Below, piece by piece: positions 12,450 to 22,150 of a stretch of DNA of 64,000 nucleotides. The stretch covers positions 1,178,001-1,242,000 of the forward strand of contig JBCAQO010000002.1 in the NCBI GenBank assembly GCA_039111635.1. The letters run 5' to 3'. Position 1 is the first letter of the stretch. Each line of letters begins with the position of its first letter. The stretch comes from Heterobasidion occidentale (lineage: Eukaryota > Basidiomycota > Agaricomycetes > Russulales > Bondarzewiaceae). The position numbers were made by a program, and so were the translations under genes. The notes beneath the pieces are model-generated. The model was not told where the DNA came from and did not search any database. It saw nothing but the letters and a program-made list of their open reading frames with translations.

Positions 12450-13982
12450 TAGTTTAACGTCGTGCCGGACGTCCGTAGTTTTGCGTCTTTGCGGACGTCG
12501 GCTAGTTTATCCTTAAGTCGTCGCGGACTGAGGCTAGTTTATACAGAAGTCGTTGCGGACTGCCCTGCTAGTTTATGCCAAGGTCGTTGCGGACCTATCC
12601 ATCTTCCAACGTAGGAGTACCTGTAAACAAAATGGTAGACCATTTCTGTGCGCCGGGACATCCATCGGTGATGCACATAGGGCCCTAGACCAAGTACAGC
12701 CATCTTGACAAGGTTCCCATTGAGGAAGGATGGTGACGGTTTATACTATATCAAACCGGATAACTTATAGAGTTGCGAGAATAGACTGGAAGCCTATCTT
12801 GACACAACTCACATGGCCCTGTAAACGGAAGGGCAGCTCAGTTTATCGTCATGAAGGACGGCAACTAGTTTATAGTCATTGCGGACGTCCGCTATCGCCT
12901 GGCTTGAACCTCCCGAGCCTCGATAGATTTAATCCTCCGGGGTGAGGGTAGTTTAAGGTCATTTCGGACTAGTTAGGGGACAATGAACTTGTCCCATAAC
13001 TACGTCTCCTATCACTTGAAGGAGTAAATAGTTTATCGTCATTGCGGACTAGATCAACATCGTGGCGTCAACAACGATGTCAATCGACATCTCCTATGCT
13101 GAAAGGAGTGGTAGTTTAACGTCTTTGCGGACGCTCGTAGTTTTACATCGTTGCGGATGTTCGCAACATGAGGCACGGTCCCAGTTGCCTCTTGACTGGC
13201 CCTTGAAGCGGAATCCTTGCTTCGGACTTCAAGGGTAGAATGGGCGCACCATGGAGTAGTCGTGGTCTTGTCGTCGGAAGACTGACAACCCGCTCCATGT
13301 CCCCAAACCCCTCGCACGGAATTGAACCGTGTCGACCCCATATTCTTTTACTGTAGGGCGTATGGAATATGGAAGCGCCTTGACCTAGTCGGCAGGGTTC
13401 TGCAACGGTGGAGGCCCTCACTTCCACCGTCTGCCAGAATACAACCACGCTCCGAGGGTCTTGGTAGCTTTAGCGTCGTTCCGGACGGTAACTAGTTTAT
13501 CGTCATTGCGGACCAAGCCTTCCGTAGTTTTACATCGTTGCGGATGTATTTTCTCCGTTTTGGGTACTAATGGAGTGCGGCCATCAGTTCCTGCATCGCA
13601 GATAGGGTCCCCTAATGCGGAAACGACCCTGTAAAACCGGAGATCCAAAGTGGGACGTCCAAGACACCTGTCAGACCTTGACAGCGAGGTTGGTCCACCG
13701 TTCCCCAACGGTGGGTATGCAACACGATTTCCCACCAATATTCATGCATCATTCATGTACCAGTCGGTTATGTTGTGAATCCTAAGGGCCTCCTAATGCG
13801 GAAAGGGCCCTGTAAAACTGGGGATCCAAGCGGGACGCCCGATTCGCTTGTCAGAATACCTCTTGACAACGAGAGTGTTGAATGCTTGTCCTTCATCTTG
13901 AGACCGGAGGGCTGCAACGCGAAATGGTCAGGTACTTCCCCTGCCTTCTTATCTTTTCACAGTTTAACGTCATGCAGGACGT
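12450..13982 (-). repeat. Array of about 15 covarying hairpin motifs
   Basis: On the plus strand each copy reads TAGTTTA, then 0-6 bases, then a 3-6 bp stem around a six-base loop of consensus NTTGCG. In the sense of the element (minus strand) the loop is CGCAAN and the stem is followed by TAAACTA. Stem starts (plus) lie at about 12457, 12483, 12516, 12548, 12581, 12847, 12875, 12957, 13038, 13120, 13145, 13474, 13502, 13532 and 13967. Stem sequences differ but keep pairing: ACGTC/GACGT, ACATC/GATGT, AGGTC/GACCT, AGTC/GACT, CGTC/GACG. Copies near 12875, 13038 and 13502 pair over 3 bases only. Spacing is irregular (21 to about 430 bases). The array lies in non-coding DNA between the extra open frame and the 3' LTR. 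Function is unknown to me. Confidence 0.8.
13600..13885. repeat. Imperfect 90-base duplication in element 2
   Basis: About 13601-13695 and 13784-13880 share a common order of words: cctaatgcggaaa, ccctgtaaaac, ggatccaa, gggacg, ctgtcaga and cttgacaacgag or cttgacagcgag. The two copies have diverged by substitutions and small indels. They sit among the hairpin motifs and may be part of the same structured region. Confidence 0.6.
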
Positions 13983-14182
13983 CCGTTCCGGCGTCCTGTG
14001 CATGAAACCGGTACCTGTGCGGAGGGTCCTTTCCTCTCCGTCATCATGTTAAAACCAGGGGTTCCTTAACTCCCTGGTTTAGTATCCTCCGCCAATGTCT
14101 CCATAATCTCCGTACCCTTCGTCCGGTCTGTAGTAGGGGTCGGCGTCGTCGTAGTTATCGCCTTCGACCTCGTCCCAGGCGT

Positions 14183-15400
14183 CTAGTTCCGCTCGAGTCC
14201 AGGAAGTAGTTCGCTGAGTCGGGCGCTGGCGGATTGGAGCTCTTCTACCAATGTGCGGATGTGCTCCTTCAGCTCGATTATCTCGAGGACGGTTTGGAGT
14301 TGGCGAATCTCTTGGTCGAGCTCTTCTAGGACTGCTTCGCCTGGGCTGGAGGGTTGCCCTTGTTCTCTGGCTCCCTCGTCCCTCATTCCTCCTGTACCTT
14401 GGAGGATGCTCCTCATTGCTGCCTCCTGCGTCCTGCCCGGTGGATTGTCCTGCCGATATGGGAGGAAGGGCCTCTCGATTCCTTCGTGCCTGTCGTTGGA
14501 CCGTAGCCCAGACGTATTCGGTCTGGGTGGATGCGTCTCGACTGCTTGTAGCCGGTACCGCTCTGCTAGCTTCGCTCCATGGTTGGACGCGGAATGGGTC
14601 AGTCCGAACGGGATGGGCGTGACTTGAATGCTCTGTGTCGGTGCGCGAGATGAGGGCGGGTAGGAGCTCCAGATTGATGAAGGAGGAGAATTCGTCCGGA
14701 TGAATGAGTAGGGCGTAAGCCCCATTATTTCCTCGGGCGTACCAGGAGGCGGCTCTATGATCGTCTGCATAGGCCAGAAGCCTGACCTGGTCGCTCGCGT
14801 CAGCGAGGCGTCGGGGTATGTCATCGTTCTCGCTTCCTGGTTGCCCGCGGAGATGGTGGTGCGTTGGAGTAGGGCGTCTCCTAGTCCTTCCAACTCTCCG
14901 GGGTGCAGATCTCGACTACCGGTAGGGGGCCCTCTGGTCCTGGCAGCTGATGTACCAGCCGTTGCTGGTTCTTGTACACCTGCCTCAACAGTTGTAGGCG
15001 ATGCCAGGTCCGAAGGGTTTCCTGGTCTTCTTCCGCCTCTCGTTTCCTGCCTTGCGTCTCTTTGAGCCAACGCTGACGTCGGTCGCGGAGGCGTTGACGG
15101 AGCATGCCTTCCTTCTGCTTGATGTCCTTCATCGTGCTCGTCATGAGCTCTCTCAAACCGTGGTGAGGCTCGGGAACCCGTTCGATTTTCGACGGTGAGC
15201 GCGGTTTGGTGGACACTGATTTGTACTGGAACTCCTTCTGGAGTCGTTGGGCGGCTGCCTCGGCTAGGGCGTCCAGTGTCGGGGTTGGCCACGGCCAGAA
15301 TGATGTCTGGTGAGGGATTTCTTGAAGGAGAGGAGGTAGTCCCGTCATTGATGAGCATGGCACGTCCAGGGGAGTAATCAAGGGAGGAGTGGTTGGACAT
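14183..15400 (-). CDS. Extra open frame downstream of integrase in element 2
   Basis: A 405-residue frame starts at 15400 (MSNHSSLDYSPGRAM) in the place where env-like genes sit in other elements. A second open frame (15381 to 14881) overlaps its middle. The helical, charged, protein-like sequence (ALAEAAAQRLQKEF; REAEEDQETLRTWH) is in that second frame, while the first is Ser/Arg/Pro-rich there. The protein-like signal therefore moves from frame 1 to frame 2 near 15285 and back near 14885. Each switch is repaired by one extra C in a C run, which suggests a single protein of about 405 residues with two base-call errors. The C-terminus is a probable coiled coil (LEELDQEIRQLQTVLEII). No membrane segment, so it is not a classical envelope protein. 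Confidence 0.6.
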   Translation of the reverse strand: MSNHSSLDYSPGRAMLINDGTTSSPSRNPSPDIILAVANPDTGRPSRGSRPTTPEGVPVQISVHQTALTVENRTGSRASPRFERAHDEHDEGHQAEGRHAPSTPPRPTSALAQRDARQETRGGRRPGNPSDLASPTTVEAGVQEPATAGTSAARTRGPPTGSRDLHPGELEGLGDALLQRTTISAGNQEARTMTYPDASLTRATRSGFWPMQTIIEPPPGTPEEIMGLTPYSFIRTNSPPSSIWSSYPPSSRAPTQSIQVTPIPFGLTHSASNHGAKLAERYRLQAVETHPPRPNTSGLRSNDRHEGIERPFLPYRQDNPPGRTQEAAMRSILQGTGGMRDEGAREQGQPSSPGEAVLEELDQEIRQLQTVLEIIELKEHIRTLVEELQSASARLSELLPGLERN

Positions 15401-15457
15401 GTACTGGGGAGGATTCTTGCTTTGAAAGAGGGGGAATGCCTCCCTTTTTATATCTTT

Positions 15458-17520
15458 CTAAAGCCTAATCGCCGCTGGTGGCTTGTCTGGGTAGCTTTCG
15501 TGGAATTCACGAAGCGCCTCGTCGGCCGTATCTTTGAGGAGGGCAAAGGGTTCCCAAGTGTTATCGGCCTCGGAGTATCCGACCCACTTGACAAGGTACT
15601 TGGTCCCTCGTCCCTGGCGTCTTGAATCTAGAATGGCCTCCACTTCGTAGTGCTCTTCTTCGTTCAAGATCTCTGGGGCAGGTCTGGGGAAGTTCCTTCC
15701 GTGGGCCTCTGTCTCGTGATATTCCATGAGTATGGAGGCATGAAACACCGGGTGTATTTTCCATGTTTCGGGTATTTCCAACCGATAAGCCAGAGGACCG
15801 ATTCTTTCCGTCACTGAAAAGGGGCCATAACGTCTTGGTGCCAGCTTGAATTTCGGATGAGTCGTCCGAATATGGGTTCCTTCTAACCAAACTTGGGTTC
15901 CTACTTCCCATTGCGGAAGTTTCCTGTGTAGGTCCCGGTCCTTGGCGTGCTGCGCTGCTATTTGTAGACTTGCGGCCGCATCCTCTTGGACTTCTTTGAT
16001 TAGCTGCAAACGTTCAGTTACTGCGGGCACCTTGGTCTCCAGAGCTGAGTCGACCGAATATGGTGGGTTGAACCCGTAAAGGACTTCAAACGGCGACTTC
16101 CCAGTGGCGGAGTGTCTTCGGGTGTTGTGGGAGAATTCTGCGAAGGGATAAAGTCTACCCAGTTATCTTGATGGTAGTTGCAGAAAACTCGCAGGAATTG
16201 CTCGATCTCTTGGTTTACCCGTTCTGTTTCTCCGTCCGTTTGGGGGTGATAGGCCGTGCTGAGGGCAGGGGTGATTCCCATTCCTTTCCATAGTTCCCTT
16301 GTGAACTTTGCAGCAAATTGAGGACCTCTGTCGGACACCACTTTGGTTGGCAAACCATATCGTTTGAACACATTGTCCTGGAAGAGCGTCGTGGTTTCTT
16401 CGGCCGTGATTGTCTTCTTGCACGGAGTTATGACTATTCCTTTTGACAGACCCTGATCGACTACCACATTGATCGAGTCGTAGCCTCTGCTTTCTGGGAG
16501 GTCTGTTACGAAGTCGGTGGAGATAAAGTGCCAAGGGCGTTTGTGGTTTCCAACGGTTGGATCGGTGGATGGGTCCTATGGGGAAGGTTCTTGGTAGATT
16601 GGCAGACTGCACATCCATCCACATATGCGTGTACGAATTTGGTCATGCTTGACCACCAGTAATGGCGTTGGACCAATTCTAAGGTCTTTGCTCGGCCCGG
16701 GTGTCCTGTAGCCATAGTGTCATGGTGCGTTTTGACAATCATTCGTCGAAGGAGGTCGTCCTTTGGGACGCATATGTAACCGTCGCGCCTTGTGATGCCC
16801 TTTTCATGTGTCCATTTTCCTAGGTCGCCCTTCATTGCGTTTGGACCTTTTTCCAGCAGTTTCTTGAGGGCGACATCAACCAGCAAATCGTGTTCCGAGC
16901 GCGAGTGTCGAATAAGGGAGAGGATATCCGAGGATACGAGCTCCGTTGCTTTGACGAGTATGCCTTCGCTTGGCTCTACTAGGGTTTCGCTGGACTCGGT
17001 GAAAAGTCTGGACGGGAGTAGAGTCTGTGCCTTGTTATCAGATTCCACCCCCTCACTAAGGTCTGGACGCCTGGACAGAGCATCGGCATGATTAGTGGTT
17101 CCAGCTTTGTAACTGAGCTGGAAGTCAAATCGGGACAAAAACAGACTCCAGCGCGCTTGTCGCCTTGACAGGTCGCGCGCCGTTTTAAAGTGTTCTAGGT
17201 TTTTATGGTCCGTCCAGACTTCAAAGGGGTGTCGAGCGCCTTCGAGGTAGTGTTTCCAGTGTTCCAGTGCCTTGATGATGGCGAGGAGTTCGCGATCATG
17301 CACGTCGTAATTTCGTTCGGCCGGTGAGAACGATCCTGAGAGGTATGCCACAGGGTGCCAGTCGTTATCAGGTCCTTCCTGTAAGAGGACTGCACCATAT
17401 GCTGCGAGGGAAGCGTCGGTAACAAGCCGGTGATGAGCATGTACCCGCGCTAGGGTCCGAGGGAGGTATTCGGGAAGCTTTGGGGAGATACTCCACAGCG
17501 TTAGACGAGTACCGAAGATG
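15458..17520 (-). pseudogene. Pol 3' part of element 2: RNase H, integrase, chromodomain
   Basis: From right to left: RNase H (VTDASLAAYGAVL, then ERNYDVHDRELLAI and the motif TDHKNLEHF); an integrase zinc finger (H and H in THHDTMATGHPG, then CAVC); the DDE core (ISTDFVTDLP, VVSDRGPQF, GETERVNQEIE); a GPF/Y-like module (RRYGPFSV, KIHPVFHAS); and a C-terminal chromodomain (EVEAILDSRR, YLVKWVGYSEADNTWEP). The frame is broken near 16550 and again at 16145-16147, where one more base in the GGG run would restore it. Upstream of RNase H the sequence degenerates near 17430-17520, so RT is lost. All catalytic residues of integrase are visible. Confidence 0.85.
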
Positions 17521-17639
17521 CCGACTTGCACCGAACACGGTCGGTCCCCACCCGACCGACCGCAACCCTCCAAAGGACGTGCGGCAGCACTTGGGTCAGT
17601 TCGCCCACACTTCACGTACTTACCATGACCACACAGGGG
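17521..17639. other. Junction between elements 2 and 3
   Basis: About 120 bases of uncertain origin, including repeated ccgacc/ggtcgg words. There is no clean target-site duplication for element 3 when compared with the sequence after 22112. Confidence 0.4.
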
Positions 17640-18508
17640 TGTTACGATAGGTGGTTACGAGATCGGAGCCAGTCTTCCGTGTCGGCCGATGTGCTCCGTG
17701 AGTCGGTCGGTCCTTATCGCTTATCTTCCCGACCTCCACATGGTCGGTCAAACGCGATTTTGTACCATTACTTGGCCACCCTGGCCGTACGATACCTCTT
17801 CTTTATTTTCATTGGTTCTCCAACGCCTGTTCCGGCTACCTACGCTCGGGCGACGGATCCCGAACGTTCGGGATTTCGCCATCGCTGATTAACTTTTACC
17901 TTGTCACCTTCGGAACCCATATGGACATCTCACCTACCTTCTTATCTTCTCTGATCGCTAAGGCTTGGCGCCCATTCGACATCTACTCTCATTTCTTGTT
18001 TAATATTTTACTTAGGGGCTCTGTTTACTATAAAAACCTACATACAACTCTGGAATAAACCAGCTTTCGCACCCCACAGTTCAGAGCTCATTCGCACTCG
18101 TCTCAACCATCAAAATCGTCTTCGTCGACTTCCGAAAACTTGTCATCCTCGTCGTTCGGCCTTGTTCGCGTTCGTACTCGTCTCTTCGCTCGTACCCCTC
18201 GTCCTCCCTCGTATATTGTCAGAGTCCTGTGTGGCTCTTGAAGCACGTAGTTGTCGGTCGCGACACTATCTTCTCGTTACCGACCGAATCCCCGACTTGA
18301 CCGACCGAACGTTCGGTCGGTGTTCGGCGCAGTCCCAAAACCGTTCGGGCGCTATAATCTCACCCTCCTCACTGCTTCTCAGTACGCCATCGATTTCTAA
18401 AGTCATCACTAACAATTTCTTGTGTATTAGATACTAGCTCCAGCACCCCCTGCATTAGAGGTTGTTTTGGTGTTGTGCTCGGCACTTAGAGCCACCTCTA
18501 GCGTAACA
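17640..18508 (+). repeat. 5' LTR of Ty3 element 3
   Basis: It begins TGTTACGATAGG and ends CTAGCGTAACA, with inverted TGTTACG / CGTAACA ends, about 869 bases. A TATA box (tataaaaa at about 18029-18036) marks the promoter. Confidence 0.85.
18029..18036 (+). promoter_or_regulatory. TATA box in LTR 3
   Basis: The sequence tataaaaa lies about 390 bases into the LTR and is the likely core promoter of the element. Confidence 0.5.
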
Positions 18509-18511
18509 TTT

Positions 18512-18528
18512 TGGAGCCCACCGCGAGG
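18512..18528 (+). other. Primer-binding site of element 3
   Basis: TGGAGCCCACCGCGAGG lies 3 bases after the LTR. It starts with TGG, complementary to a tRNA CCA end. The tRNA that matches it was not identified. Confidence 0.65.
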
Positions 18529-19010
18529 GGTTAGTATTCAAAATTACCTCAAGGAATCTACGTCGCTCGTCCCGACCAACAGCGGAGCGCGAAGAACGAC
18601 AAACAGTTATCGATAGCTTCAATACTCAGGAAACATCTGCCGACCGAAGTTTGTTCGGAGACGCCGATATAGTCCCGGAGCATCTATCCCACCATCACTA
18701 TCTTGATCTTGAATCCTCGCCATCGCTCTCGCCGCCACCCGACTCCACTTTCTTCTTAACCCCACCGTCGTCGCCGAACCGATCGCTACTCCCGCCGATT
18801 TCCCCCATCCTCGACCTTGCGCTCTTAGAACAATCACCCTGTCTCCTATACCATCTCTCCTCGACTCCATCGCCGTTAATCCCACGCAGCCCCGTCTTCT
18901 GGACGCCGACCATCCGACCAACTTCGCTAGAACGCTCCTTCGAACCAGCGACTCCATCCCCGATCACCTTAGCAAACAATACCTTCTCCCCCACCTTTGA
19001 CTTTCTCACT

Positions 19011-21257
19011 ATGGCAACCCCATCCATGCCCGCTCGTGGAGATCGAACGGCCCCGACCTTTGACCCCCATCAACCCCGCGAATTGAGACGATATTTCGCC
19101 GATCTGGACTTCCACTTCGTTCGGTCTGCGGTAGAAGACGAGCAGGAAAGGAAGAAACACGCTTGCCGATTCCTGGACGTCGACACCTGTGAGCTTTGGG
19201 AATCGCTCACCACTTTCACCGACGCCACGAAGACATTCAAGGAGTTCTGCGAAGAAGTCTACAGACTGTACCCCGGATCAGAGGAAGAGCGCAAATGGTC
19301 GGTATCGGATATGGACAAGCTAGTCGGCGAAACGAGCAGGGTCGGCATCTTGTCTCTCAGCGAACTCGGCGACTATCATCGGCGATTTCTGGCGATCACG
19401 GTATTCCTCCTCAGCAAGGCACGAATCTCGGTCGCCGAACAAGGACGCGCCTTCGCTAGAGGATTCCAACCGGAGCTATGGGCAAGAATCTCTCAACGTC
19501 TACAACTCAAGTTCCCCGATCATTTCCCAGACGACCCGTACAACCTCCAGGACATCCACGATGCGGCCCGATTCGTCTTGCACGGCACCACAGCCGCCTA
19601 CAGCACTACGTCTACCGACATCTCTCGAGCAGCCCCCGCCGCGCCGCCCACCAACGCGATCAAGGCCGAAGACCTGGCGACCATGTTCGAACGACTCACC
19701 GACACCTTCGTCAAGGCCATTGCAGCTCAAGGGACGTCCAGGCCAGCCGATCGACCATCCCGACAACCAGGACAAGGCGGCGACAACTGCATGTTCTGCG
19801 GCAGTCCCGAACACTTCATGCGCGCCTGTCCCGAGGTCACCGAATACATTCGGATCGGCAAATGCAAGCGGAATATCGAAGGGAAGGTTGTATTGTCAAG
19901 TGGGGCATTCGTACCCAGAGAAATCACGGGTAGTAATCTGAAGGACCGAGTTGACGAATGGCACCGCAGGAATCCAGGCCAGTTGGCGACTGGACAGATG
20001 ATGTTTACGGTAAACGCGGCGCCGACTCACCCGATGACGATAGCCTCCCGTCGCGATTCACCCTCATTGCTGGAGGTCACCCCGACTTACCAACTCACCG
20101 ACGTCCAGCGAATCGCAAGCCTCGAACGCGAACTATTCACACTCCGAACGCGGGGCGCGAGGGCACGCGAAATGGCGCAGACGGGACGTTCGGCATCTAC
20201 CCCTTCACCGGCCCCCGAACGACGAGCAAGGACCGAAACTCCCGAACCCGAGCCCCGACCGACATCCCCGACTCAGCGACCGCCCCCGGTACCAGCCAAG
20301 GACGATGCTCCAATCCACCCATACGCCAAAGCCCAGGACGCCACCTACGCACCACCGCACGAGCGCAACATGGGAGCCCCGGCGAAGATACCCTCGGCAA
20401 AGAAGGACGCTCCGGCCTACAAAACTACGGCGCCGATCTACGACGAGAAGGTAGCAGCCGAGGTCTACAACAGGGCGATGGCCACTCAGGTGACGCTTAC
20501 CCAGCGCGAACTACTCTCCCTCTCCGCCGAAGTCCGTTCGCAGGTCAGGGAAGCCACGTCAGCACGCCGATCGCCTACCAAAGACGCCAGCAATGTTCGG
20601 ACCTTCTACCAAGATGCCGATCTACCCTATGCCATCGACGATCTCGAACCACCGACTCGACCGACCGTCTCCTCCTTCGTCAATGTCCTGCACCAGCCTG
20701 AAACACCTCCACCTGGCGCGATCATCATCCCCGACACGTACGAAACATATCTGAAGAGTCTACAGCCCGGTCAGATTCCTCTGCCGTTGATAGTCGCTAA
20801 AGAATCTTCTGCCCTAAGGTCCATTGTTCCCCTCGTCGATCACCAACAGGAAGTCGAATGCGTCATTGACCCGGGTTCACAAGTCATCGCCATGTCGGAA
20901 GGCATTTGCAATGAACTGGCGCTCATATACGACCCCGAAATTGTCCTCAATATGCAGTCGGCGAATGGCGAAATCGACCGATCCTTGGGCCTGGCACGCA
21001 ACGTGCCATTCCTCATCGGCGACATCACCCTGTACCTCCAAGTCCACATCATTCGGAACCCAGCCTACGACGTTCTCCTCGGTCGGCCCTTCGACATCCT
21101 CACCGAAAGTATCGTCAAAAATTATTCAAACGAAGACCAGACGATCACCATCAGCGACCCGAACACGGGACGACGAGCCACCATTCCAACGATCAGACGA
21201 GGACCCCCTCGAGTCCTTCACCGAAGACAAGCGGGTTTTCGCGACTCGATGAATTGA
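19011..21257 (+). CDS. Gag-protease polyprotein of element 3
   Basis: The first convincing ATG is at 19011 (MATPSMPARGDRTAP), although the same frame is open from 18651. The Gag core is helical (around ELRRYFADLDFHF). A CX2CX4HX4C zinc knuckle (CMFCGSPEHFMRAC) follows at about 19790. Then comes a long Pro/Glu-rich linker, and a retroviral-type aspartic protease near 20850-21110. Its catalytic motif reads IDPGS, where DSGS or DTGS is usual, and the hallmark LLGRPF is present. The frame ends at 21257. Compared with related elements the pol-linked reading shifts frame at least twice between about 21190 and 21250, so the downstream fusion is broken or miscalled. Confidence 0.8.
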   Translation: MATPSMPARGDRTAPTFDPHQPRELRRYFADLDFHFVRSAVEDEQERKKHACRFLDVDTCELWESLTTFTDATKTFKEFCEEVYRLYPGSEEERKWSVSDMDKLVGETSRVGILSLSELGDYHRRFLAITVFLLSKARISVAEQGRAFARGFQPELWARISQRLQLKFPDHFPDDPYNLQDIHDAARFVLHGTTAAYSTTSTDISRAAPAAPPTNAIKAEDLATMFERLTDTFVKAIAAQGTSRPADRPSRQPGQGGDNCMFCGSPEHFMRACPEVTEYIRIGKCKRNIEGKVVLSSGAFVPREITGSNLKDRVDEWHRRNPGQLATGQMMFTVNAAPTHPMTIASRRDSPSLLEVTPTYQLTDVQRIASLERELFTLRTRGARAREMAQTGRSASTPSPAPERRARTETPEPEPRPTSPTQRPPPVPAKDDAPIHPYAKAQDATYAPPHERNMGAPAKIPSAKKDAPAYKTTAPIYDEKVAAEVYNRAMATQVTLTQRELLSLSAEVRSQVREATSARRSPTKDASNVRTFYQDADLPYAIDDLEPPTRPTVSSFVNVLHQPETPPPGAIIIPDTYETYLKSLQPGQIPLPLIVAKESSALRSIVPLVDHQQEVECVIDPGSQVIAMSEGICNELALIYDPEIVLNMQSANGEIDRSLGLARNVPFLIGDITLYLQVHIIRNPAYDVLLGRPFDILTESIVKNYSNEDQTITISDPNTGRRATIPTIRRGPPRVLHRRQAGFRDSMN

Positions 21258-21973
21258 TCCGAGATCAAGGAGAAGTTGCACTGATCATTTCCACCGATCA
21301 TGATACCCCCAATTTCCCACTTATCGAAGCGTCCTCAGATTTCCATTCTCTATCTCCCTCTCGTCGCGATCTCTGTCTCAAGTACATTATGGCCTCTGAT
21401 TTGGGGCCCGAAAATCATCTCAAAAACAATCTCGATTCCGATATGTCGTCTTTATTTTCCTTAGTCGTCCCCGGTTCTTTCCATTCCACTAATATCGCCG
21501 ACCCGGTCGCCATCTTCGCCGCCAAGCGCAAGTACAAACCGGTCGCACAGAAAACACGACCAGTCTTGGCCGACCTCCCCGAAAAATTCCGAATCGTTCG
21601 GAACATCCTTGGTGACCCTCTCGCTACCCTTCCGACGCTGACACCGAACCCGCCACCCTTCACGCCGACCGGAAGATACACAGCCGAACGACGTGACCTC
21701 ATCGATAAAGTCCACTCAGACGACTTCCTTTGGCCGGCCGAACGACAGCTCATGCACCATTTCATGTGTCTACAAGAGATGGGATTCGCCTGGGACGATT
21801 CGGAACGCGGACGTTTCGCGAGGAATTCTTTCCTCCAGTCAATATGCCGGTGGTCGAACACAAGCCCTGGGTTCAACGCAACATTCCGATTCCACCAGGC
21901 ATCTACGACGAAGTGTGCCGACTTATCAAAACCAAGATCGCCGCTGGAGTCTATGAGCCGTCGAATTCGTCCC
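21254..21973 (+). pseudogene. Start of pol (RT lead-in) of element 3, cut by gap
   Basis: The frame holds the sequence that usually leads into Agaricomycete Ty3 reverse transcriptase (KYKPVAQKTRPV, then FRIVRNILGDPL, then PTGRYTAERRD). Near 21820 the frame changes: FARNSFLQ in one frame should be FREEFFPPV in the next, a one-base loss. It then continues through NIPIPPGIYDEVCRLIK and stops at the Ns just before the catalytic RT blocks. Confidence 0.8.
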
Positions 21974-22073
21974 NNNNNNNNNNNNNNNNNNNNNNNNNNN
22001 NNNNNNNNNNNNNNNNNNNNNNNNNNNNNNNNNNNNNNNNNNNNNNNNNNNNNNNNNNNNNNNNNNNNNNNNN
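21974..22073. other. Assembly gap (100 Ns)
   Basis: Exactly 100 Ns, the usual placeholder for a gap of unknown size. It sits inside Ty3 element 3. Confidence 0.99.
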
Positions 22074-22112
22074 TGTTGTGCTCAGCACTTTAGAGCCACC
22101 TCTAGCGTATCA
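22074..22112 (+). repeat. 3' LTR end of element 3
   Basis: Thirty-nine bases match the last 38 bases of the 5' LTR (18471-18508) with a few differences, ending GCGTATCA instead of GCGTAACA. Confidence 0.8.
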
Positions 22113-22150
22113 GCGCTTCGGTTGCCTCTGCGTGGGAGTCAATTCTAGAC

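Larger units (their letters stand above)
11011..17520 (-). mobile_element. Ty3 element 2 (chromodomain type), minus strand, 5' truncated
   Basis: Read on the minus strand the order is RNase H, integrase with H2C2 zinc finger and DDE core, chromodomain, an extra open frame, about 2.5 kb of non-coding DNA, a polypurine tract and the 3' LTR. Gag, protease and RT are absent: similarity stops near 17430-17520, close to where element 3 begins. The insertion broke the gag of element 1, so element 2 is the younger of the two. The chromodomain suggests targeting to marked chromatin, as known for this group of Ty3 elements. Confidence 0.85.
17640..22112 (+). mobile_element. Ty3 element 3, pol hidden by an assembly gap
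   Basis: A complete 5' LTR, primer-binding site, gag with zinc knuckle, aspartic protease and the N-terminal lead-in to reverse transcriptase are followed by 100 Ns and then by the last 38-39 bases of the 3' LTR. RT, RNase H, integrase and most of the 3' LTR therefore fall inside the gap, whose true size must be several kilobases if the element is full length. 5' flank (agggg) and 3' flank (gcgct) do not match. Confidence 0.85.

Noticed and set aside
12450..13982. CRISPR-like array
   Set aside because: The repeated unit is short and variable, spacing is irregular (21-430 bases), and the host is a fungus. The hairpin explanation fits better.
14183..15400. Envelope gene
   Set aside because: The position fits, but there is no signal peptide or transmembrane segment.
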